From Sympetrum striolatum (taxonomy: Eukaryota; Arthropoda; Insecta; Odonata; Libellulidae), in the NCBI GenBank assembly GCA_947579665.1, contig OX388347.1:21010562-21074561 (forward strand): a DNA stretch of 64,000 bases. Direction: 5' to 3'. The translations under genes were made by a program, and so were the position numbers. Below, piece after piece: positions 1 through 11,489 of the stretch (position 1 is its first letter; each line of letters starts with the position of its first letter). The notes under the pieces were generated by a model. That model saw only the letters and a list, made by a program, of their open reading frames with translations, had not been told where the DNA came from and made no database searches.

Positions 1-3000
1 CCTTTCGTTATTCTCTTTTTCCATTTCCAAAAATCCAAAAAAGTTTTCACATAGATCCCTAAATATCCTCTTAATCCCTAAATATATCATTGAATCACCT
101 TCACTCGTACATCTCAGTTCACTCTTTTGTTCTTTTGATTTTCCTTATGTTTTTGCATTTCTGTTGTGATTTTTTTGAAATTTTTTGTACTTAGTGTTGT
201 TCTATGGGAATCTACCCAGATCATAATAAATAATTATCAAATTATTATTATAACATATGTTTCCTTGTCGCACTCCTTTTGATATGTTCGTATTATTACC
301 GATAAACATTTCAATTATCCAATTTCGCTCTCTTTTATCGCCTCATCCAGGAACAAATGACAAAATCATTATTGGTCTTTCAGATTTTTATTTTATCCCA
401 AATTAATTTTTTTCTCTCAATGCTTTCTCAATTTGTCTATATAAATCGACCCATACCATTCACATGATCAATCCACAGTGTTTAATTTTGGTCACGATTG
501 CAAAACAGGAGATCATTAGTGAAATCAGTAATTTGTTGCGTCTGATGTATGTACAAGACAATCAGTTACCACTGAAAGATCGCGAACGTCCAGAAGTGGA
601 ATATTTAAAAAATAAAATGTAAATCAGGTCAAAAAGGGTTTTTTGTTCAAAAGAGGTTCATATTGGGTATTTTCCTCGGACTCTGTGAACGCCTAAGAAC
701 CACTACTCTATTTTCATCTCTTCTTACGCTGTTTTAAGAGCGGACGCGCACATTTAAGCCACGACTCCAGGAATTCATGGTGGAGCCAATTCAAGATGAA
801 TGACTCATTTCCTCGATGACATATAATTAATTTCCCGTTGTTTCCTTTCTTGCTAAATTTGAACTTAATCGTGTTTTCTAACCATTTACTCTTGCGTGCC
901 AGAAAAAGTCTATCGTGGTCATAGCTACGGTAAACAGATTTTCGCTCTTGAAAAGTCCTTTAACGCAATAAAATACAAATTTAGATATTCTGCTAAGGCT
1001 GAAATTTAGTGAATTATTTAAAATATTTATTTCTTGCTGAATTCCGGGATTGCACCGCTTGGCAATTGTGATTCCATATCATTCAATTAATGTTATTGAT
1101 TTATTGGAAACCTTTGATTCCAATCGAAATGTAACCGGAGTAATTATAGCACGGACATTCCTAACATTTAAAACACGGATTATCTGTGGAAGAGGCCCAT
1201 CAGCGTGTTAAATTGAAATGATGAGGCGGCTGAGCGACACGTGCTACTCTAAATCACGCACTCTTTTACTGCGGGTGGGAGTCGGAAAAGGCGAGATTTT
1301 TATTAGACAAGGTTGAGTGAGAGGAGAATCATGGGAATGGGGCCACTCCAAGGTGGGATGGACGGGATTTTGTTTTGAAACTCAGCGTCAGATAATCCGA
1401 ACAAGCTGAAATCGGGTAAATTTCAATTTTCCACGATCTCGGGTGAATGAGAGAGAATGTTTTATCATAAAGAATGGAAATCCAAAATTTGAAATTAAAG
1501 CATGAAAAATAGTTCTAGGTCTCTCTAAAACGTCAATTTTTTATTATCGTAGCATGTCTGATATGTTCCGTAAAGTTTTACCTAATGTTACGCAAGGAAA
1601 TGAGGTGATCCTAATTCCAGTTATTAATGAGTTCATGTAAAGTTAAATTGCTCAGTAAACATGAACACTAAGTACTTATTAGAAAAATGGCATAAAAGGA
1701 CTTTGGATAATATTATTCTTTTTTACTTTATAAAGTTGGCATGTATTATGGCGCAAGTAAGTAAGAATATGTAATGCATTAATATTATAAAAAATAATAA
1801 ATGTAGGAACGGGGTCTTAAAAATTATCTAATTGTATATGAAAGACTTTTACTTGGAATTTTGATAAAATTTATACACACTTATATTTACTGTACATTTT
1901 TTTGGAAATATTCTTTACAAATGCTCAAAGGAATATTTTCCAAAACATGCTCTTCTATTTCAGCAACGAATTTCTTTCATAATAATCAGTCTTTTGCCAT
2001 ATAGTTGTCATATACTTTAAAGTTACGATATCATGCTTATTATGTACGTAATTTGTAAGATGAAGTATTTTGCTTTATATATTATTATACTTTCTATACT
2101 TATAATATAATTATACTTTCTATACTTATAAATTAACTTCAAAAAACAACCTCTTAGCTCGAGTCTTAGTCCGTCATTGTGTATTTCTCGTCGTGTAATA
2201 TTCCTTCTTCAATTAGCGCAAATTCAGATTCCTTTGTTTCAAATATGACAAAAAAATCCATTTCTTTCCGAACGTTTAGAAACATATCTACGAAAAATCT
2301 ATTCATTGATTTCTGAAAGCATTATTTAGAAATAATCTCATACCCTCAATAAATTTACGATTTATGCTTGACCTTCTTGAGCATCTTTATCTCGGAAATT
2401 CATCACTAATACCCATGACATTTTCTGACACATTTCCCCGATAATACTTTCTCATTAACACCGCACGTAGGTCTTTCGAGGTAATTTTGATCATAATGAT
2501 AATGATGCAGAGACATGACGTGAACGTGCTCTCCTGTATTGACATGATGGGATGTGACACCGCTCGTGCTCACTCGTCTCGAAGTCTGACACGCGTAGCC
2601 TACGAGCAGTCACGCTCCAAGTGAGATCACGCTTAAAATAAAAGGCTCGAAGAATGCGCGTTTTATGTGAAATGAAGGTGTGCATCGGATCCAGGGCGGG
2701 AAAATTTTCCCAAATTAACCGCGGAATGCTTCGAACATAAAAAGTATCGCCTATAATGTGCCCGACGACGCTCTACGCTCCGGCTCCTTCGACAGCTGCT
2801 CTTTTGAGAGCAATCTTTTGTGTCGCTCTCCTTCGTCATCTTCTATGGACCTCTCTCTCCCCGGGCGAGAATGCAGCTGAATACCTCGTTAAGGGACTCG
2901 TTCTTTGAACGCGCGCCACGTATTGATATCACAGAAAGTTGCCAGACGTTGAATTCCCCCAATCAATCAATTGAAAGCTTTTACGATTAAGAAGAACGGA

Positions 3001-3288
3001 ATTAATTTGCGAATGAATTGAACGCCTTCGCCTGGAAGTTGTTGAATATTAACGAGAAGATGGGACGCAGCACGAAAAATTTAGTCATAAAATTAATCTT
3101 AGGTTTAAATCGCTAGTATGTTTCTCATCTTTTCTAGTGTTTGAATTCCTTGTATTAATACATTTCTTACATTTAAAAATTCCATATAGTAAGCTCGTTT
3201 CTTACCTCTTTACCAACCTTCTGTGTACCCTTACTACATTTATTTTGGAATTTTATTGTTATTATTATTAAGTCTGCCTGACTATATG
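1..3288. other. Gene-free AT-rich intergenic DNA
   Basis: No open frame here resembles a known protein and no exon with convincing splice sites was found. A small tandem duplication lies at 2084-2131: two 22-bp units that share ATTATACTTTCTATACTT, with a 26-bp period. Roughly 2470-2910 is less AT-rich than its surroundings but has no recognisable gene. The short frame at 2491-2685 (minus) looks like chance. Confidence 0.6.
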
Positions 3289-3290
3289 TA

Positions 3291-3367
3291 CAGTCCTGGC
3301 CAGAATTAACGCACCACCTCCCTTGCGATCCTAACGACCGGTGGTGCGTTAATTTTGGCCAGGAGTG
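3291..3367. mobile_element. 77-bp Tc1/mariner-type miniature element (almost pure inverted repeat)
   Basis: The ends are 27-bp inverted repeats with two mismatches. The left end begins CAGTCCTGGCCAGAATTAAC and the right end, read on the minus strand, begins CACTCCTGGCCAAAATTAAC. A TA dinucleotide sits immediately outside each end (3289-3290 and 3368-3369), the expected Tc1/mariner target duplication. Only about 23 bp lie between the repeats, so the element codes for nothing and would have needed a transposase supplied elsewhere. Family assignment rests on the TA duplication and terminus style. Confidence 0.8.
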
Positions 3368-3658
3368 TACATGTTGGTAATTAGGTACCTACGCAAAAAC
3401 AGACGGAGAAAAATGTCCGTGCCTTAACCACCATTCAAAATCGTATCGCAATATCGTTAGGCTACCACTATACCGATCACTACAATGCCTTACCAATATT
3501 GTTTATACATTTTTAATTCTTTTTCAATTTTCCGCAATTATTTATTCGAGTGGAAATACTATATCAGAAAACTTCTACCGAAATCACCCTTCGGATCACA
3601 TTCTTTCTCTAGCTGATAAAATTTTCATAAACTTGATATACTACGCTTGCTTTATTTA

Positions 3659-3793
3659 GAAATTTCAAAATTTTATGTTAGAAATATCTAATAAGTTAAG
3701 AACAAGTTTTCATATTTTTAAAGTAGGCTCGTCAATTAGTTATAACTCACCTAAAAATTAAAATTATTCTTTAAATAATGAAAGTAATCCATT
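3659..3793 (+). repeat. Diverged dispersed repeat, copy A
   Basis: This stretch aligns with 4769-4907 in the same orientation. Shared blocks include GAAATTTC.AAA, TTAGAAATATCTAAT, GTTATAACTCAC and TAAATAATGAAAGTAATCCAT. The copies differ by many substitutions and small indels, so the repeat is old. Its class is unknown and no ends or target duplications are visible. Confidence 0.6.
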
Positions 3794-4768
3794 TTTTCCT
3801 ATCCTTTGTTTTCAATCATAATGCTTTAGATAACGTGTAACTCTTATTTTCTACTACATCTCTCTTTCTCTCTTATATATGAATCTTCTTTAGCTTATCT
3901 GACTGCAATTTAATCGCACTCTATTCGGAAATTATATCCTTCTTTTATTAATACTTTCTTGTTTATTACCTTCCATCCTTTCCTCAAACAATTTATAAAC
4001 GGGATCTTTACTCAATGAAAAATTTTATGTTAACATTAACATCGTTGATTTTGCTTATTAAATTTTTATCGTATTGAATTCACATTCTAAGTTGGTATAA
4101 TTTAGTCGCTACTGTTGCTAGGAATGTAATGAATCGAACCAATTTTTTGAATTGCAGAATTTTGTCTTTTAGTTTGACTAAAAATGAGAAATATAATTAA
4201 GCCCTATATTTCCGATATTTATGTTTGTAAGAAGGACCTTATCAAATAAATGGGTTGGAGTGAGGCCGTATGTTGGCAACCTACATTTCATAGTGTCCAA
4301 GAAATAAAATTTTCCACTTTCCTGCAGGAAAACATCTCGTCTTTCCGCGTTGAAATTTCCGGCTGCAAGTTTAGGAAGAAAAAAGTCCGAAATCTATTGG
4401 GAATCAAAAAAATAATTAATAAAAAATCGAACGAACCATTCATTCCATTAAGAAGGGGCATTAGCCTCGATTTGACCTCAATTTTACTTCAATGATTACG
4501 CTTTTCTTCATTCGCACTTTTACGTAGCCTAAAGTATGACTTATTGATTGGAATGAAAACAATCATATTGCACCGGTCGCATATGAACCAAATATGTATT
4601 ATTCCACACATTGATATGTCTGCGGAAATTGAAGCCTTTCTATCTTCCAATATATTTATTTGGGAAAAAAGTACTGCATTTCGTAAGTTGTCGAGAAAGA
4701 TTACGCTACGTAATGGTTTACTCTCTGATATTTAAATAATCTTTTAACACAGCACGATTTCTGTGAAC

Positions 4769-4907
4769 GAAATTTCGAAATATTATATTAGAAATATCTA
4801 ATTGCTCAATAAAATTATTCCTATTTTCCAAAGTTGACTCGTCCATATGTTTCGTTATAACTCACGTAAACATTAAAACTATTTTTTAAATAATGAAAGT
4901 AATCCAT
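4769..4907 (+). repeat. Diverged dispersed repeat, copy B
   Basis: Second copy of the repeat at 3659-3793, about 1.1 kb downstream and in the same orientation. The best matching block is TTTAAATAATGAAAGTAATC near the right end. The DNA between the copies holds only short chance frames. Confidence 0.6.
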
Positions 4908-5940
4908 GTGTATCTTACCGTAGGTAGGCCAGAGGAAATTTAAAAATTACAATGTCGATAAACAAATCATTTTCTTGGAAAATTATATAGTTTCGCTCCT
5001 CATCTGCATAACACAAGAAATGCTCTCAGCAGTGAAGAATTCTTTGCTGAATTATGTTAGTTAATGGTGACTTTTTATCATAAATGCATTAATTTTAGGT
5101 CTAATTTTCAACTAAGTTTTAGTCGGAGACGGAATGAAAATATTTACAATATAACTACATGGAGAAAGCTTTGCCATAAATACTATAATTTTTCCTTCCA
5201 GTTATTTTTAATAAATATACATTAAACGAGTAATAAAATCAACCTTATGCATATTATCGGTTGTTTATTGCTGATACGGGTCAATATTCTAATTCAATTC
5301 TAATACGTACCAAACTCTAATTTGAATTCTTGTAAGATATACTTATATATATACTCATATACTTGTTATCCAAATTTAAAAGAAACACAAGATGGAATTT
5401 CTAAGCAGCAAAATAGAATTTTCATCGGATCGATTCTATTGGAGCTTCAGATCCTGCGTTTCCTTAATCGGAGCGGCAAATCAGCCATTTTTGCGAATCT
5501 CGCCTCGAACGAATTTGCCTATTACCCTCTTTTCTCTCATTTGCATAATCGAAGTTTTTCTGAAAGAAAAGCCGAAGAGAGGAAATTCCAGACGATCATT
5601 TGAATGCGAATATTCGACCTCATTCCTTCGCAGGTTTCAAAAGCCATATAATTTGCATACACATTATAACTTCCCATAATAAGTAGCTGTGAAATAAAAT
5701 TCAGAAAAGAAAAGCGTAAGATTTACTCAGGAGCTTATCGGTTTTCCTGGACAAAGAACGGACTCAATGTCTTGTTAGACGAATGAAAGAACGCAAATGT
5801 CGACCATTTCTGTCTCTAAAGAAAATCTTGCAATGGAGGAGATAATAGAGTCAGTAATGAGGTAATATTTTTGATACGCATTGAGAAACTGTAAATATTG
5901 TTAAAAAAAACTCGCCTCCAATTAAAATGTTTCAATTAAG
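4908..5940. other. Gene-free AT-rich DNA
   Basis: The overlapping frames around 5322-5679 resemble no known protein. Nothing else is recognised. Confidence 0.5.
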
Positions 5941-5952
5941 TGGAAAGATTTA

Positions 5953-6108
5953 GAGGATGTTAAGAATAAGGTTTAACAAATACTTTTTTCCACAGATTTA
6001 TCTGTGGAAATCTGTGGAAAAAAGTATTTGTTAAACCTTATTCTTAACATCCTCTGTTATGGATTTCCACACGGTAAAGCCTGCCACAATCGATTTTATT
6101 TTTATATA
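5953..6108 (+). mobile_element. Hairpin-headed element, copy 1 (perfect 46-bp stem, 12-bp target duplication)
   Basis: The element starts with a perfect inverted repeat: arm 5953-5998, 10-nt loop, arm 6009-6054. Near the apex is TTCCACAGA...TCTGTGGAA. Next comes the family tail, TTATGGATTTCCACACGG...AATCGATTTTAT (6058-6098). A 12-bp direct repeat TGGAAAGATTTA flanks it exactly (5941-5952 and 6109-6120), and the hairpin begins at the first base after the left copy. It has no coding capacity. The tail is shared with the copies at about 6491, 20811, 23405, 24525 and 57285. Confidence 0.75.
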
Positions 6109-6490
6109 TGGAAAGATTTATTTATATTAATTCAGGATCTTCGAACAAGTATCTCTTAGTCTAAAAACGAAGAAATATCATATTCTTTTATTCAAAGTTA
6201 ATTTTATGTGATACCATTTCAGTCTAAAATGCATTTTTTTGTGTCTTTAAAGAATTTTTCTCGATGAAGAATTAATCCAACTTTTTTGCCTGGAAATTAC
6301 GTACGATAAGATTCATTTCCTGGTAAACGTAGATGATATAGCTGCCATTTTGTTTTGCCTCTGCCCCATTTAATATCTTAATTATAATTCGCTACGTCTC
6401 TTTGGTTTTTCACATTCAAACCTCATTATATCTTAAAAAAGACATTGAGAATAGAAAATATCTTAATTCATCTCAATACGAAATTTGGTG

Positions 6491-6620
6491 AAAACAAACC
6501 GCAGACTTTGTATTTTCCACAAAAATTTGTGTATTAACAAATGTTTGTGGAAAATACAAAGTCTGCATTTTATTTTCATAAATGGCGTTCCACCAAGTAA
6601 AGTCAGTTCATATCGATTTT
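6491..6620 (+). mobile_element. Hairpin-headed element, copy 2 (23-bp stem, 15-bp target duplication)
   Basis: Perfect 23-bp arms (6501-6523 and 6544-6566) contain the apex core TTTTCCACAAA...TTTGTGGAAAA. The stem sequence differs from copy 1 outside that core. The tail ATGGCGTTCCACCAAGTA...ATCGATTTT follows at 6583-6620. The 15-bp repeat ATACGAAATTTGGTG occurs at 6476-6490 and 6621-6635. The ten bases 6491-6500 may be a diverged extension of the target duplication. Confidence 0.72.
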
Positions 6621-6635
6621 ATACGAAATTTGGTG

Positions 6636-8485
6636 TTTAAGCAAACGGTGGTTTTGTTTCTAAATTGTCTTGTGATTGATTTCATCATACCTGTTGACAC
6701 TAACTTTTACTTCTAGACTATGTATAATGTTTTCTTAAATTTGCGGTCACTTGACTTGTTGATTATGATTCATTAGTGACTTTGCCCGATCGTTAGCAAA
6801 GTATTCAATCGACAAATGATGTCATGAAATCAAAATATTTCGAGGCACTCACGCGTGTAACTTAAATATACAGAAAAATGGATAAAACTCTTTCTATGGA
6901 TAATTTTAATGCCTATGTTATTTTAACGCGTTGCTAATGGAATCGTGTATAAGAGACGGAGCTCATGAAATGTAGTCATAGATTCTGGGAATATTCCTAC
7001 GCGGACTGCTTATTGTTATCCTGTTTAAATGTTTTCGGTATCAGTAACGCATGCACTAACAGTGAGTCACGTATGCAGCGGAGCGTTTCAAAAGCTTTGA
7101 ATAGTTTGTTTTCCAAAATCAATCGCCGACGTTTTTCCATTCGAGGAAACGTCGGCCGTTTGTGTGCTTCCGCAATTTCCTTTTGGAAAAAGAGCGGAAA
7201 AACTGGTCGAGTGATTGAGCTCATCCCCACATGGGGATGGAGAAATCATAGCAAAATCCATACCGGAAGCGGCTCTTAGTGAAAGTGACGAAAGTGTCAC
7301 GAAAATAATAATTCAAATTATAGTGTAGGTTACAAACGTTTATCGAGGCGAGAGTTTGCAGTAAAATATTAATTAGAGGCAATAGGCCTTCATAATGAAG
7401 ATATCCTAAAGAATTTAGGGGTACAATTAGGCTAAGGCGTCACGATTGGAAAGAAGGACGGAAAATTAGATTCAACCTTTGAACTATAATCTGCGAAAAA
7501 CTATTCTCCATCTTATGTTGGTATGTCAAAATATTTTGGGAATATAATTATATTCAGAAATACGTATGTAGTATTTTTGATTTATAAAGAATGTTATGAA
7601 GAAATATTGTTATGAATTTAGATATAAATGTATTTTACGGTATTGTTACAAAATACACTAAATTAATTTATAATTAATATGTTTACTTACATTTGTTTCT
7701 ACGTAAAAATTTTATCTGGAATGTGTGGCTCAGTTGTGAATTTCTTTACATTTAAATACCGAAGAATTAATCTAACCCTTCGCAAAACAATTCCCATTCA
7801 AACACGAATCTCTTTCTGGATTCTTATGTTGTAAAATGGTAGAATAATGTTCCTTGGAATTGGAATATTTGTCGTCTTCAATAGAAAAATTTCGCCATAA
7901 CTGTCATTTATGTAGAAAATTCTGAAATTTTCGTTTTGTATTTCTTTGATTTAGCTAACCTTTCATTAAAAAATATTTTAACAAATCAGCATGTATATTT
8001 GAAAATTAATAGTCGTGGTTGAGGTTATTTTCTAATTTAATTGATATTTACTCTTCTTTACATTGTATACTAATGAGAGTGATATTGATTACCTATTTTG
8101 CTTCGCATTCAAAACAAACAAGAAGATCGATTATAATAATCTTGCACAACGCACATTCTTGCATAAGATGAAAACAATTCTTACATGTTTTTTAACCGCG
8201 ACAGTACAATATCATGAGAAAAGAGATGACGAAAACTCTTTCTTTTATCTACCTTCCCGTTTCTCTGCTGTGGTTTTTTAGATCTCACTAATTCTTATGT
8301 AACTATGACCTTTCGCTGGACTTTGTCGATAATCTTAATAATTTCGATTCACATTTAATTTACTTCTTTTCTCCGAATGAGTTATTCTTATAATTGAAAA
8401 TATTCGTAAGCTCGTTTTTTATTTTATTTACACTAGGTTCCAAATATCCCAATGCGCATATATAATAGGATATTTGATTGCTCCC
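6636..8485. other. Gene-free AT-rich DNA
   Basis: Frames of 60-105 codons near 6965-7300 and 8063-8281 lack recognisable domains, splice context or composition that would set them apart. No repeat was recognised. Confidence 0.5.
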
Positions 8486-8498
8486 ATTTATTAATGAA

Positions 8499-8624
8499 GC
8501 TCCCGGATAGTCATGTGGACAGCGCGTTTGCCTTTGGTGAAAGCGGTCCCGGGTTCGAATCCCGGTGGGAGCCAATGTGCGAAATGACTTAAGCTGTCGA
8601 GGCACTTTTAGCAATACTACTACT
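8499..8624 (+). mobile_element. tRNA-derived SINE, copy 1, with exact 13-bp target duplication
   Basis: The head is tRNA-like. GCTCCC at 8499 can pair with GGGAGC near 8567. TAGTCATGTGG resembles a pol III A box, and GGTTCGAATCC is a perfect B box. A tRNA-unrelated body follows (AATGTGCGAAATGAC...CACTTTTAGCAA) and then a short (TAC)n tail. The 13-bp repeat ATTTATTAATGAA flanks it at 8486-8498 and 8625-8637, showing retroposition. It differs from the copy at 11342 at about three positions, so it is young. A functional tRNA is unlikely because the anticodon arm does not fold canonically and the unit is repeated with its body and flanking duplications. Confidence 0.88.
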
Positions 8625-8637
8625 ATTTATTAATGAA

Positions 8638-10570
8638 ATTCTGTCTTTTCTCAACGTAACTCAAATAAAACGTTAAAACCACTTTCAGAAACTCATTCAA
8701 CTCCGAAAATTATAATTAAATTAATTGATTTTCGAATTTAAATGTATATTTATGAATGTGAGTTTTTGGAATATCCAAATCTTGTTTTTGTTTCTGGTTA
8801 AACTACTATTAGATTAAATAAATAGTAGGTTGAGATTATTATTAATATGTTTTGTGTATTTCTGTGTCTATATTTCTACGTATATTTTTCTATGTTTCTA
8901 TTTCTACATTTTTATTTCTATTTTTCTGCGTCTATTTTCTATTATGGATTGAATTAAAGGAAAAAGTGTTTTCCTTTTTGTGGCCATCTTTATTTTCTAC
9001 GTAAAGACCCCACACGTTAGTGTTTTCTCGTCGATATCGAACGAAGAACCTCTTAAATACGGATTATGTAACCAGAAGTTGTTGAACAGGTTCTATAAAT
9101 ATAACACGCGTGACTTAAATGATCCGATTCCTTTTCATTCACGCAAATAAATAAATCGAGACAATGTCGCAATGGGATCGCTATTCGATGAGGAAAACAG
9201 GCTCAAGCGCCCTCCGCGATATCGGATATAAATAAAGGAGCAGAAAACAAAGCACTTGTCACCTCGCGGTGTTATTCCAGATCAAACTGGTTCTCCTGTA
9301 AAAAGATTATGACGTACTTCTGAAAGCATTTATTCGAATCTTGCTAAGGAATCTATGTATTCGTCTTTGAAATTATACGAATTTAAACCACCTTGACGTT
9401 GGGTAGTAAAGATAGATACTATTAGCTGTCTAAGCTAATTTCCATCAGTTATCACCCAGATATATCATTCTGAAGATAGTTATTTTCGGTTCGTCAAGCC
9501 ATAATTTTTTCCTAGCGGTCACTTTGTTTATTTATTTATTGTATTTTAAGTTCTTTGTTCTTTCATAATTCCTAACTTTTACACTTTCCATTACCTATCT
9601 CCCGTAATTCAACCTGTTTTCCTTGATATCTCCCAATACTTGCCATTACTATCTTCAGTTGAGCTTCAGAATGAGCCTTAGTACGTTCAAATATTCTTTT
9701 TCACTGGCTTCTGTTGAACCTTGACTCTTCATATGCTCTTCAAAGAACTCCTCCATTAATTACTCAGCCTTTTCACTTTATTTTCGTCATATTCCATTCC
9801 AAATTTCCTCTGTTTTTATCGTTTCTATTTCACTGCTTTTATAAGTCCAGGTTTCGTAGCCATAGAAAAGGGTACTTCATAAATAGAATTCTATGAGCCC
9901 TTTCCTAATAGAAATCAGCTAGAATCAGTGGCTATCAATAGATTTTTAATCAGAATAGAGAAGAATTGGTTTTTAAGGAGCTTAAAATGCGGGAAATAGA
10001 TGCAAGGAAAATACGTTTTAAAATCTCATTCCTTCCTGTAGACGATAATGACATGCGAAAGAACTAGGTCGATCGCTCGTTGTTTACTTCCATTCCATAC
10101 ACCGATAAGTGGTTTTAACCGGATATTAATGCCTTTTCCCTGTACAGTAACCCTTTCGCAGTAACGATTCTAATTATAATCTCCCACTTGATACTTTCAT
10201 TGCGAATTAACTTGCTGATTATTTAAAATAAATCGTAAACACATTCAAATATGTTTTATACAAAACACTTCTGTAAAATTTCCTCCTATTTTGACCATAG
10301 ACCATTACTTTGCTTTTAGTTTTGTAAGTAAAGAGAAAAAATGCCTATTTAAGAAGTACAGTTTATTTTCGATCTTGATAAATGTAATATCAATAGCAAT
10401 AGTTTATTACTATTGAAAGGCGAGTAGACACCATCCCGGCTCTAGTTGGATAATGCATTCTGCCTGCGATTGCTGAGGAGCAATTGTGCAGTCACTGAAA
10501 TGACTGTCAAAAAATGAACGAAGACCGCGTCGTCAATGCTTCCGACCGAAATCCTCTCTCCTTGAGAGAC
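8638..10570. other. Gene-free DNA
   Basis: No gene or clear repeat was recognised. Simple T/C-rich runs occur around 8860-8960 and 9530-9860. Confidence 0.5.
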
Positions 10571-10614
10571 GTTTAAGGATAATGTATTCAGATCCGAATA
10601 CATTATCCTTAAAC
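10571..10614. repeat. Perfect 19-bp palindromic hairpin
   Basis: GTTTAAGGATAATGTATTC (10571-10589) is followed by six bases and its exact reverse complement (10596-10614). It sits in a locally GC-richer stretch (about 10430-10820) with no recognisable gene. It lacks the shared tail of the hairpin-headed family. Confidence 0.8.
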
Positions 10615-11338
10615 TGTGTTCGCGGATGACCCCTTTGGTGGGTGACCGGTATTTGCCCTGGCAACAGCAGCGGTCGTTTGGTCCCATGAGCCGAATCCGA
10701 TCTCCCCAAGTGTGGTTCAGATGGATCGTCCATTCTCTCCCAAAACATAAGCTCAACCGTCTTCAACTTCCAAAAGTCTTAGCAGAAGCTGCGATTACGT
10801 TCTGGCGAGCGTATCATTTGGTAATTAGCAATTATTCTATATGACCTAAGTTGATTTAGTAATAATTCTTAAACAAATTTGAGTATCATAGCATAGTAAG
10901 AGACTTTTGAGTACCACAGTCGTTACGGGATTAGAATTTGAAATGATTTAACAAGAGTAAAATCCTGAAATTCATATCTATCATAATATAATGCTTTTTC
11001 CTTTCGGAGGCATTTTTTGCTACGTCTAAGAATTATTTCAGCCGATTTTAGAAATTGTAATTTGGTAGTTCTGTTTCTAGGCGCGAATTCTATTGTTTCC
11101 ACTGTATCGGCGTTATGCAAGGCTTCTACGGAAATGTAGTGCCTATATTTGTATTTTCTCATATTTTAATGGGATATGAATGGTTTTAGTACGTTTAGGA
11201 GGCTTTTTATTACAAACTTACGTGAAGTGTTCCGATGTTTCTATGCCATCTTAATTTCTTCTTTGTGATATGCAAATATTCCTTGATACTATCAGTGTTT
11301 AATACTTATAACTTCTTAGTTATCTTCTTCTTCTTAAA

Positions 11339-11477
11339 GGGGCTCCCGGATAGTCATGTGGACAGCGCGTTTGCCTTTGGTGAAAGCGGTCCCGGGTTCG
11401 ATTCCCGGTGGGAGCCAATGTGCGAAATGACCTAAGCTGTCGAAGCACTTTTAGCAATACTACTACTACTACTACAA
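11339..11477 (+). mobile_element. tRNA-derived SINE, copy 2
   Basis: It has the same head, body and (TAC)n tail as the copy at 8499. Here the tRNA-like part keeps full GGCTCCC/GGGAGCC acceptor complementarity, and the B box reads GGTTCGATTCC. A possible target duplication with one mismatch is CTTCTTCTTAAA (11327-11338) against CTTCTTTTTAAA (11478-11489). The short open frame crossing it is incidental. Confidence 0.87.
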
Positions 11478-11489
11478 CTTCTTTTTAAA

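Noticed and set aside
8499..8573. Possible functional tRNA gene
   Set aside because: Although boxes A and B and acceptor pairing are present, the same sequence with a constant body and (TAC)n tail recurs with target duplications. It is a SINE head.
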